A DNA stretch of 64,000 nt from Liolophura sinensis (lineage: Eukaryota; Mollusca; Polyplacophora; Chitonida; Chitonidae): assembly GCF_032854445.1 (NCBI RefSeq), contig NC_088300.1, positions 7,132,001 to 7,196,000 of the forward strand. Reading direction: 5' to 3'. Within the stretch, counting starts at the first letter, position 1. Each line of letters begins with the position of its first letter. Both the position numbers and the translations under genes were made by a program. The notes beneath the pieces are model-generated. The model was not told where the DNA came from. It worked only from the letters and a program-made list of their open reading frames with translations, and searched no databases. Positions 1-12,000 of this stretch are shown here, piece by piece.

Positions 1-56
1 GCTGTCAACAAGAGAACAACAGCCGTTGTTGCGGGTAGAGAATTGTTTTTCAGCCT
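1..56 (+). CDS. Partial exon of an unidentified upstream gene
   Basis: The window opens in a frame that stays open to a possible donor (cagcct|gtaaat) at 56/57, leaving phase 2. The next exon candidate, at 707, needs exactly one base to complete a codon, so the two join in frame. The residues include RTTAVVAGRELFFSL. I do not recognise the family. The gene must begin left of the window. Confidence is moderate because the exon is short and cut by the window edge. Confidence 0.4.
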
Positions 57-706
57 GTAAATTTCCTAACCCCAAAAATGTGTTTCACGATGCTTTATTG
101 ACACGTGTTGTTCTAAAACTGATTCAGAAGGTAGACAGATACCAAGATGGTCTGACTTGCTCGCATTCTCACTTTGAATGTTGAATTTAGGACAGATTAT
201 GATTTTGGCAGCCATAAACTTAAATTGGGAGGTGTAGTTTAGGTTTCGACGTCATATCCATATACAATCTATTATTAGATGAACAAGGAAGTTCAGTGAA
301 CCTAGCATATATGCTTAATTATCATCAACATAGTTAAAAAGAAAGTAGTGGGAAATAAATTTAGGATACAAAAGGCAGTCTTTAATGATTTGGAGGTAAG
401 GGACGAACACTTAACATGTCATGTATTTAACCCAGTGTTAATGTGATATAAAATTATACAGGAGTATAGGTCAATCTTTTACAACTAACTGTAGCAACAA
501 AGTCTCTGTTAATAACCTGTGGAAAAAGAGGATTCTGGAGGATGCACAGAACCATAGGAGAGGATGCTGCGTGATGCGTAGATATAATCACCTAAGGTCT
601 TGTGGTACACTAACTCTCACCCATAGAAATGTGGTTGAGTGGGTATACATGTATGCCTACATGTAAAGTATACATTGACATGCAAGTAAAGTAATTATTT
701 TTTCAG

Positions 707-854
707 TGCAGACTTTGTGACTGATCCATATGTTGTTCTGTCAAACTACCAATACATTTGTAAGATTGTCAGTGAAAGGTATGGTCTGCCATGTTTATTC
801 CTGGAATGCCCGTTTCCTCCGCCCATGAACATGACCTATGTTAAAAGTAAGTGA
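707..854 (+). CDS. Terminal or near-terminal exon of the unidentified upstream gene
   Basis: A pyrimidine-rich acceptor (attttttcag) ends at 706. The open frame that follows reads ADFVTDPYVVLSNYQYICK and continues through ERYGLPCLFLECPFPPPMNM, which looks like real protein. There are two possible ends. The frame can run to a TGA at 852-854. Or a strong donor (aaaa|gtaagtg) at 846/847 can splice to the acceptor at 927/928, giving seven more residues and a TGA at 948-950. The second option would put this gene's stop inside the exon that carries the TECPR2 start codon. I see no AATAAA between here and the TECPR2 ATG. The family is not recognised. Confidence 0.5.
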
Positions 855-927
855 ACAAATCTTGAGTACGGCATTTAAACATCGAGGGAAAGAAAAATTT
901 TATTATTGTACAATTTAATTTTTGTAG

Positions 928-1247
928 ATGTTGGAGTAGCCTTGTTGTGAATTTGCCAGCATACTGTATTTTTTGAAATTGCTCAGAGATGACATCAGCC
1001 AGCAGTGATGGCAGAAAGATTGGTGCCATCTGAGACTACCACCCCAGCTTTGCTTCGTGAACATGCTCAACTTACCACTTTGTTGGGAAAGCTTCCGAAG
1101 AAGGCGCAGCGAGGATTGATGACCTATGTAGACATCACACTGACATGTGTGGATGCCAACAAGGCATTCATTGCTTTGGGGAGCAGTGTGGGTTTGGTGT
1201 TCCTATATAACAGGGCCAAAGAAACTGTGGACAGGCTCCGCTGTAAG
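928..1247 (+). CDS. TECPR2: TECPR2 exon 1: short 5'UTR and codons 1-80
   Basis: The acceptor tttaatttttgtag ends at 927 and the donor is ctgtaag|gtaatt at 1247. Translation starts at 1008 (gtgATGgca); a TGA lies in frame six codons before it. The acceptor implies at least one exon further upstream. The translated part matches the TECPR2 N-terminus, including LGKLPKKAQRGL and ALGSSVGLVFLYNR. Confidence 0.85.
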
Positions 1248-2988
1248 GTAATTTAGAGTGTCACTTGATGTAATTCAGGATATACAAGTAAACCAATGGA
1301 TGTGATGGAGAAAAAATTGTGTGTGTACCTGTAGCATTTGATTTATAATATTACCAGACTGTTGTAGTTGTCTGTTACCAGTGTATTAAAGGGAGAATGA
1401 TTAAAGTACATGTTAAGTTTTGCTATCTGTTCCTTCTCATGTTGAACCGCTTCATAGGGCTAATGGTTAGAGAGTCTTCCTCAATTTGGGGGATTTGGAA
1501 TCAAACCCGAGTCAGGTCATACCAAAGACATTGAACACAGTACTTGTTGCAGCAAGGAAACATGACTGGTTGGTCCAGTGTCAGTATTATATTACTGATT
1601 GGGATATTATGTTTGGTGTCTCTAGCATGTGAAGGCAACCCTTTGGTGTATGCATAGAGTCACACCTAATGACTCCTCATCACTGTATGGCTGACAAATT
1701 GGTAAAGTATGAGGGGAAACCCTTTGTTGTGCCTGTATTGCAATTGTCTTTAACTTAAATGCAGCGATTTGTTATGGTTAAATTTGTTATGCAAATGTGT
1801 GTATGTGAGTATATTCTATTAATTTACTGCATTGTCATAGCTAATCCTAGCAAAATATCTAACCGCCATCCTGGCTAGATTATAGACCAAAGTTTAGACA
1901 ATCATACGCCGACCCTGATCCACTCTGGCTTACTGCCATCCTGACGTGATGTTATACCCATGATTTGATCCTATGACCATGATGTATAGTGAACGGAACG
2001 GAATCCAACCATGGGTGGATTAACATACATGTGAATCAGTGTGCAGCCAAGATGGCCGTAGGATGTTTGGCTTACATCCAGTGGTATTCTGCCAGCATCA
2101 TGCTAAATATGATCATTATGACAACTGTCATCATTATTGTCATCACAGATATCACCTTCATCACTGTCATTATCACACATAAAATTTTTTTTTTCAAGGT
2201 TATTTTGATTATAACCTCTTAACCATTTTTCATGACTCTCTTTGTCCTAATCATTACTGTGTGTGTATTCAGTCCTACAAGGATGTGGTGAAGTGTGTGA
2301 AGCTACACTGGGGTATAGAGCAACAACTGGCTGTGGGCACAGCCTCAGGAGATGTGTACCTATTCCAGATCCCATCCCAGGGGGCGGCACCCAGGGCAGT
2401 CGGCAAACAGGTACAGAAGCATAGGCAGGACATAGGGTTATACATGTATATTTCACTAACTGCCCAAAGGAAGGAGTTGAGCTATGAGTACATTTTCACA
2501 CATTTTTATGATGAAATGGGTATTATATACTGGCACAATTTAAATGAAATATTTAAACCCTTATCATATGGAAAAATCAGCGTAAATAAACAGTAAAGGA
2601 TTTATATGAACACCTCTTCAAATATAGCAAACACCAAACTTGGTTTGGTTCAGCTTTTAAGTTCTCTTGAAGGACTGCTTGAAAAGGTTTAGTCAGTTTT
2701 TTGTGTGAATTGGGCTCAGCATAACTAAGATACCAAATAAGATACCATTACTATGTAGAGAAATCAGTATACATGTACTAATGGTGAAAAGTAAAAAAAA
2801 TTAATAATGCCTCGCAGTAAGCATGGAGACCAGTAGGTACACATGTACATGTAAACTGTGATTTTGCCAGATTGAGAATGTCTTGTTAGCTGTTGGAGCT
2901 GTATCAGAAATATAAATCCTAAATTGAAAAAGTCCATAGCCGTCTCATTCAGTGAAAGCAGTTTTCTTGTTACAAATGATTTTCCCAT

Positions 2989-3020
<32 letters not shown>

Positions 3021-6000
3021 GATTGGTGTTTTACGCCGTACTCAATATATATATTTCACTTATACGACGGCGGCCAGCATTATGGTGGGTGGAAACCGGG
3101 CAGAGCCCGGCGGAAACCCATGACCATCCGCAGGTTGCTGGCAGACCTTCCCACGTACGGCCGGAGAGGAAGTCAGCATGAGCTGGTCTTGAACTCACAG
3201 CGACCGCATTGGTGAGAGGCTTCTGGGTCACTACGCTGCGCTAGCGCGCTAACCGACTGAGCCACGGAGGCCCCTTTTCCCATTGAGGTCACGGGCTCAA
3301 GTCCAGTGCTTGCTGGATTGATTGCTACCTCTGAGTCTGGAGGCTTGTCAAGAGGCTTCTACCTGGCCATTTACTTTGCACTCTCCTCCACTCATATAGC
3401 TGAATGCTGTCATATATGTAGAAAATTCTTGAATGTTATGGTAAAGAGTTGCGGTAATCAGTTATATAAATAAGCAATAAGAACAAAAACTGGAAGGCCA
3501 ACATGTTAAGGTAGTGTTTCTTGTTTAGTTACAGGAATTCTGTCTGGACCTTCATCAGTCTCCTGTGACTTATGTACACTGGAGCCCAAACGGGATGAAG
3601 CTGTTCAGTGGAAGTGAGGCTGGAAAAGTCATCTCTACAGAGGTGGATTTTTATGAGGCAAGACAAATACTAGTATGGTGGTGATTGTTTATTAGTGTAT
3701 TAAAAGTTAAGCCAGTCTTCAATTTTAATACCAGCTTTGCCCAGACTATAGTCAATGTTAGCTTTAACTGGAAATACACTTTTGAACAACTGGGTCCAGA
3801 ATGCTGTGTGACCCTTTTCTGAGGAATTTACTGTTCCTTGTACAGCTATGGTCATGTGGAAATTTCTGTTCCTTGTACCGCTTTAGCTGTGAGGAAGTTG
3901 CTGTTCTTTGTACAGCTGTAGTCATGAACAAAATAACTGTTCTTTTACAGCTATAGTCGTGAGGAAATTACTGTTCCTTGTACAGCAATAGTCATGAGGA
4001 AATTACTGTTCTTTGTAGAGCTGTGGTTTTGTGAGGAAATTATTGTTCTGTGTATAAGTATTGTCAAAAGCATGTAAATATGATTTGACAAGTTGACATA
4101 TCCTGACCTCTAAGTTTCATGTGTTTTCAGAATTTTTATTATTGCTGTTTTGTGCCAGGGTCAAAGTAAGTCAACTGAAGTTGTCAAGGAACATGATCCG
4201 ATCGTTCAGCTAGATTACACCAAAAAAACTCTGCTGGTATCCACAACGACCAGAACTCTCCTCTGTGTGACAGATAACAATAACCAGCTGATCCAAGTCG
4301 GACAGAAAGAGAGGAAAATGTAAGCAAATAATGACAGTTTTATGGTGAGGCATTGTGAGGTGATGGACATGTTATTAGCACGCCCTGTACTGTTCAAGAT
4401 AAAGCTTTGTAGATTTTCTTAGAACTGAGCATGGCTCAGTCACACAACAGAATAAAGATCGCCACATGATTCTGTTCATTTAAGCCTTGTAGTTGGATGA
4501 TTTTGTTAAACAGTTATTTGAATATCAAAGTTAAACTGCATTCCATTCTATGCTGTATACAAGTATCTCAGTTCCTGAGGTTGTGTGCTCAAATGCACAT
4601 CGTGTCTAAATTCATCTTTTGAGTAGAAGAGTTTATCACAGGGTTGTTAAGATGTGGTTTGGTTTGAGTGCTCAGTTTTGTCGTCATAGGCCTTACTGGA
4701 CATCTGCGAAATAATTTGTGTGAAACAATCATAAAATTATAGCATACCTGTCATATAGATATAATTAAAGATATACATTTTTGTATGCACATGTATTACC
4801 AATGTGATCTAAGTGAAATGCGATGAAAATTGCTAAATATTTTCTTATACAGTCAGGGTCATTTCGGGACCTGCTATGCAGATGGGGTGACTAAAGCGGA
4901 TACGTTCCTGTATGCAGCTCGACCTAGCCAGAGGCTGTGGAAGGCAGATCTCTCTGGTACTGTCAACTCCACCTACATATTCAAAGAGCTATTAAGTGCT
5001 CCACACACAGAGATCCCACTTCTGCACAACGAGACGCAGAATTCAGTCCCTTGGTCAGAGTTCCAGTTTCAGAAGCTGGCATTGCTGGGCAATGGCTGTG
5101 TGCTGACTTGGAGTCAGAATTGTCTGTGTGTACTTGACCCATCTAAAAACGTGATAGTAGGAAGTCAGAATCGTATGGGAGAGTTGCTGGATGTGGCAGC
5201 CTGCACAGACGAGGTATTTGTTCTCAGACAAGGCTGCGAGTACAACCTGATCCGCCTGGGAGAACAGCCAGAAAACATACACCTCACAAGTCATGGTAAA
5301 TACTTTTTGATAATTCAGTTATATTGTTATATGTATTTCTTAATTATATTGTGGTTTCAGTGTGTACTTCAAGACAAGTGTTGTGAAATTATAATGTCTG
5401 ATTCAAAAGACACCCAGCACCTCCGTGGTTTATAGCATGCCAGAGTAGCTCAGTGACCCAGGAGCCTCTCACTAATGCAGTCGCTTGAAGTCCAGCTCAC
5501 GGCTTCCTCTCCGTGCGTACATGATAAGGTCTGCCAGCAACCTGCAGATGGTCGAGTGTTTCCCCTTTGCCCTGCCCTGTTTCCTGCAACCATTATGCTG
5601 GCCACCGTTGTATAAGTAAAATTTTATTGAATACAGTGTAAAACACACATCAAATAAATAAACAAATAAATAAATAAAAGAAAACCTCAGTATATGTAAT
5701 AGCAACAATGTCAGAACAGTGGAAAATTACATTGGAACATGCACCTTGAACGCAACTTTGAAATTTTCAGTAAAGAACAAAATAATGCCAGAAACGAACC
5801 ACAGTTGTGCCAAGAAAGCGCCAATTATGCCAGTAATTCACCAATCAGGCCAGTAAAACACCATTGACACCAATAAAACACCGATCATGCTATGAAAGTG
5901 CCGATCACGCCAGTAAGTACAAATCAGGCCAGTAAAACACCGATCACATCAGTAGAATAAATAAGAAGAGTTGTATTGACTGCTGCTTCATGTTTATCAT

Positions 6001-9000
6001 TACTCAGTTCCAAGTCCAGTGCCAAGTCCAGTGCCGTCTCCTGTCCACCTCGCCAAGCTGTCACGGGGCGCCTCACCTGTAAACCTGCCAGTCCATGATC
6101 GAGAAACCAAAAACAGGTCACCGTTCAACTTCTTACAAAAAAACATCTTCAAAAAGTTGCACAGCGGGAGTGACAAGGAGCTTGGTGTAGCTGTAGGTGT
6201 GGAGATGGATGTTGAACCTGCCAAGACTGTCTTTAGTAGTGAGTGGGGCCCTGAGAGGGAATCTGTCCCTCAGCTTTTAGAGTTTAGTGCTGCAGCCCCT
6301 GGACGGTCCTCGGAACACAGTGGTGTCGTGACCCCTAAACCCCAGAGCCCCCCCAAGCGTACCAAACCTCCCACCCAGGACCAAGATGACTCATACTTGC
6401 CTCCAGTTGTCACCCTGGGGGAAGCACCTAGTATTCAGCTGTATGACCAAGGTGTTAACCCTCTATCTGCCAGTGACAGCACAGATAACAGAGCCTGGGA
6501 GAGGCCTTGTTTGGCACAGTCTTCCCAGGATACCCCAGCCTTCTCAACACAAGGTTCAGCACTAACAAGTTCTCGTGAACCCAGCCCTAAGCCATTCACA
6601 GCCTCAAACCTGCAGGACTTTGGGGATGAAATCGTCTTCCCAAAAGCCAAACCCAAGAAAGGGAAGAGGAAAGGAAAATCAGGTATAATTGTTTTCAGTG
6701 GTTTTGTTTTTCTTGTTTGTTTGGTTTTCAGTGGGTTTTGAATTACAACAAATGTTTAGGTACATTGTATAAGTGCCTTGTCAGCTGTAGACAGCTGAAA
6801 ATTAGAGTTGATATGTGTTCAAGTTCAAATAGGCTTGCCCTTTTTTCATCTTATATGTATTTTGTCAGACAAAAAGTAGATGTACACAGTTGTTCAACTT
6901 ATGTAATATATGTCTGACTTTTTGAAAATGAGTATGAGCAGAGAAAATAAAGAAAACAAAATGTTTGTGCATGTGATGAATATTTTTGTCACACATTGCA
7001 CTCAGTTTTATGGAGATTACATCTTTTGTTTGAAGGGAAATCCAATACTGATGTGACAGAGAAAGCCTCTGATCTGAGTCAAGAGAGTGATTCAGGAGGT
7101 AGTAAACTTAGCCTGGTGCAAGAAGATGAACCAAGGTCAAAGGCCACTGCAGAGGTTACAGGTCAGGGGAAGTACACAAAACTCAGTGGGAGTGAGATGT
7201 CATCAGGCTCTGTCTCGGTGTTAGAGAGACAGTTAAAATCTGGCGAGAGTCTGGAGAGTGAGAACAAGTCAGCGGGTAAACAGGCTGGGGGCTATGATAT
7301 GAGAAATGTTGAAAAAAGTGATGTGACGGGTGTAGAAAAAGTTGGTGCTGCACATAAACAAAATGATGTGACTCACAAAGGAACTGATGAGGTGACAAAC
7401 AAAGGAACTCATGATGAGGCAAACAAAGGAAGTCCTAATGTGACAATCAAAGGAACCCCGGATGCGACAAAAAAAGATAATGATGATGTGACAGATAGTG
7501 GTATCCATCTTGGTACAAATCAGTGTGACACTGTTGTTCCAAACTTTCTCAGTCAACAGGCAGATGGCTTAACAAAACCAAAATCAGTGAGTGATTCACT
7601 TAAACCTACTCCCACAACTGCCATGCCGGTCACAAAGGAGGGCATGTCCAGTTCTTCCTCAGAAACTGCTGCAGGAAAAGCCAGTAATTTACCTGCAGTT
7701 ACCATTACTCCAGACAAAGATACCAGGAATTTGCCATCCACAAAAGACAGTCACAGACAAATCCAAGATAGGAGTGATACACTTGTGCAAGATCAGCTCC
7801 AGCAGGGATCTTTGACACTCAACTTAAGACATGGCGCTGGACGCCCTCTAACCACAGAAGACATTTATGATAAATATGGATCCTGGCACAATCAGCCTGT
7901 TAAGGAGGGTGTCAAGCCATCAGAAGAAATCCCTGACAATAATATCCAACAGACTGTGGTGAGAGAGGAACCAGAGGTGGAGGCACAAGTGGAGTCTGTT
8001 CGTGCTGAGGCTCTACCTTACACAGACTTGTGGGCACAGCTCCCCAGCCCTGGGGTCATACAGAGCCTGTCGCTCTCCTGCACCCACGTGTGGATGACGG
8101 ACAAAGATGAACACATCTACTACAGCTCTCTGTCAGGCCCTGGTCTCAGCTGGAAAAAGATCAACGTCTCTGGGAAACAGATTGCAGTCTCACCGAATGG
8201 TAGCATTCTGTGGAGGGTACATTGTAACAAGGCCTACGCTGCCACCAAAATCACAGGCAAGAAACCGGACGGGACGAAATGGATTGAAGCGGTACGAGAC
8301 GTGGCCTTCATTGCATTAGACAATACAATGTGCTGGTAAGTTTTTATAGTTTGTCTTGAATAAAGCAAAGAAACTGTTTCAAAGTCCTCATAGTTCAGTT
8401 TCATCACTGAGATAATGTTGATTTACAGTGGCTATGCAAAGCATAGTCATTACATAATCCAAGTCTGGGTGTAATAGCAATTATTGTTTGTTTTGTCTGA
8501 ATTATTTGATACTTGTATTCACTTTTGTATTCATGGTGCCTACAACCTTACAAATACATTATTTCATGGGGTATCCTTAGGTGCGTTAAGGTCAGCGGAG
8601 AGGTCAAAGTTCAGTGTGAGCTGAGGCGAGATCGCACTACCCACAAAATAAAGGACGTGCCCTGCAAACACAAGCTGCGTCAGATAGCGTGCCTGGAGGG
8701 AGTGATCTGGGCAGTGACTGATGAATGTCAGTTGTTGGCCAGGTCAGGGGCCACAGACACAGAACCATATGGGACAGATTGGACTCTACAACATAGGTAT
8801 GATGTAACCACATGCTGTTTCAGTCTGTAGTTATTTTTCTTTTGACTGGTTTTTCAGATAATTCTTGAGAATGGTTAACAATGTATGATTCAATGCCCAA
8901 GTGTATGAAAGAGAATGATCAGGGGTCTCAAGGCCCTGAAAGTTCTGAAGGAGCTATATCACCTTAGAGACGATTTGTCGTATCTTAGATATGTCAGTTG

Positions 9001-12000
9001 AGGTGTTATTGACTATTTAAGCCTGCCTGAAAAAATTTAAATAGACGTTCAATAGCTCAATTGTTGACGCTTTTGCTTGGAGAACCACTGGTCAACAAAG
9101 AACATTGTAACAATTTATCCAGAATTCAACATTAAATTTATGCATGTCTGAGAAAGGTTGGTGTAGATTGACTTATACAAGGATTTAAGTCGTGTGGAGG
9201 AGAATCGGTGGAAAGAAACATCCATGTTTTACTGGACTTTGGTGGTAAACTTGCCGGCCTGTTCGCTCTGGCTTGCTTTCGATTCTTGGTCATCCCTTTC
9301 TCGTCAGTAAATATAGGTATGTTATCAGAGTAAATTTGTGGAATAGGCCTATACGCCCTATATCTTGAGATTGTATCTCTAGACGATGCATGTTTTCTTT
9401 AACTGCCGTTTGTATTTGGTTCAAAACAACACTTTTGATAACACTTTTGAAGCTAGTATTAAGAAAAGTTGGGATTTTGTATATTAAATAATTCAACACA
9501 CACTTTTGACGTTTTATCCCTAGGTTATCACCAGTTTTAAAAAATTCAAATTTAGATCCCATAAATATTTTTCTTAAATTATACCTAGGCATATGACAAA
9601 GCTGTCAGCAGTTCATAGTATTTATTTATAAATGTATTACGCTATAGTAGTTGCTGTTTTTGTTTATTTTGTTATTGTTTACCTCTTGATTTGCTGTTGA
9701 CGGTGTAACTTCACTGCCTGAGTTTGTTCACTTGTGGAGGGGCTTGTATTGCTAGACGAGGAAGCTAACTCATAAACATATATAAATATGTAAGCCCAAG
9801 GACAGAAAAAACATGTAGGCCCTATATTAATAGTAATGTGCACAGGGAATTTGCAGTTTACCATGTTTAGTTTACCGAGAAAATATATTTGTAGAAGTGT
9901 GATGTTTTATTTGGTGAAGGGGCCTGTTTGTGTTACAAGTACATACAATTTCTGGAACCTGAAAAGTGGGGGCCAAAAGATATTGCGGCCATATCTTTCA
10001 AAAGTGGGGTAGCCATGGCCCCCTTGGCTCACCGGCTTCCTACACCCCTGAGCATTGGGACTGTTCTGTTATATGAAGAACGCTGGTATGATCTTGTTAA
10101 ATTAATGCTGAGCATGTGATGTGGTCCAGGAATTCACTTCAAGATAAACCTTTCCCAAGGATAAATTTGACATTAAGTTCAACGGTTAGTTGTAATTTTC
10201 ATTTCAGATCATTTAATCAATACAGTGCATCGAACAGCTGTCATTATGCATGTATTTAAGGATTAACTTTTTTCAGTTCATTGGGGTATGAACAAAAAAA
10301 ACGCCAAGCAAACTGTACGAATCTGCGATGTAGTTGATATAGAAGTTTGCGTTTTTTTATGAACATGTCTTTGTTTATATGAAGTCAAATGATATGATGT
10401 TGATAAATGGTTTTATCAATGAAGTTTTGTAAATAACAAAATGTGTGTGGATATATATATATAACCTTTTCTGAATGTCTGTGGTAAAGTTATGATCTCT
10501 CCTCTCACCATAATGCTGGTTGCCTTCAAATAAGTGAATGTAAAACACCAATCAAATATTAATAAATAAAGCTACTATTCTGTGATTGTTCTTTGTACAC
10601 AGTGAGAAAGATGGTGTGGCATTCTGGTGTGTGGCTCTAGGACCCAACAGAGTGGGCTGGGCTATGGATGTGTTGAAACGGATCTGGTTTTGTATGAATG
10701 TCACCAGAGACCGGCCATTTGGTGATGAAAAGTGGTGGCAGGTATGTGAAAATAAGGGCAGAATATGCCATATGGCTGGTGGGGACATTACGTGATCAGT
10801 GGAACAAATACGACGAAGGAATCCAGGGAGGAATGATGAACACTTCTACACTTGTGGGACTGGTATAAACATTGCACTTTTACAAAAAAGAAAAGTAACA
10901 TTTCAGGCATCTTTCAATTTGACAAAGCTAGTCTTATAACTATGCTACCTGTTCTGTTTTTCTGAGAATCCAGTTTGACTCATTGAGTGTGACATCGTCT
11001 ACTGAGGGTGAATGAATATAGTTGGAATAGATTTATTCATTGGATTAAAAATCTGGATCATATTTTGGATATTTTTAGCTCTATTGAAAAAAATGCTAAG
11101 GGAAAATTAGTTTGCAGTCTATATTTTTCCATGTGTGAATGTGGAAAAGAGAAATAAGAAATGAGATTGAAACCTGATTTGAAGTGGTATTCTACAGAAG
11201 CCTCAACATTGCCATATGTGATTTATTTTGTTACAGGTGTCCAGAAGTGAGTTTGTGGTTCAGGACCCAACAGCTGTGGACAAACTGAAGATGTTTGCAG
11301 GGATATTTGACCTTCAGAGGATAGTGCGAGAACTGGGCGCCCAGCAGGGGGGCTTGATTGCCTGTGAGGATTCTGGCACATGGGTGTGCACCCAACAGGA
11401 AAAGGGCATCCAGGTGTGCCGCAGTGCTGTGCTAGGCAACCACTGGCAAGAGACTCACCTGTTGGGTATGGCCTCCTCTACCAGCTGGAAACATTTGTCA
11501 GCAGGCAATGCTCATCTGTCTTACGGTGAGTTGATGAGGATACTGTGGTGAGAACTAGGTGTACTATACTTGGTAGGCCAGGTGTACATGTACTTTATTG
11601 CTGATATTGTACATGTACATAGTTAGTGGGCCAAATGTTGATGTCATAGAAAGAATATCTATTTATTTATTTATTTTCACATTCCTGACAAACCTGCTGA
11701 CCTAAAACATGACATCATTTGTCAAAAGCTTGAGATGTAAATTGTTTTTAGACATAAAAAACAATTTACCACAGTCACGTATCTCTACAACATGTGTCAT
11801 CATGACAGTTATATTTTATGTAAGCCATGCCCTCTTTGTAAAATAAGGCCTAGACTGATCATTTTTATGAAAAAGTTTTAGAATCTAATCAGAAAAGATT
11901 TTACTCAGGAAGACTGCAGAGGTGGTGATATGTAGGTGGTCAGCTTGATTGTTGCTGCATAAATGTGTCTGACTCTCCATTTCACAGGCTCTGTATGGGC

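Noticed and set aside
3031-3231. Frames over the SINEs, here and at 44573 and 17671
   Set aside because: They fall wholly inside tRNA-derived SINE sequence. The tRNA-like heads are not functional tRNA genes either, since no cloverleaf with an anticodon arm could be drawn.
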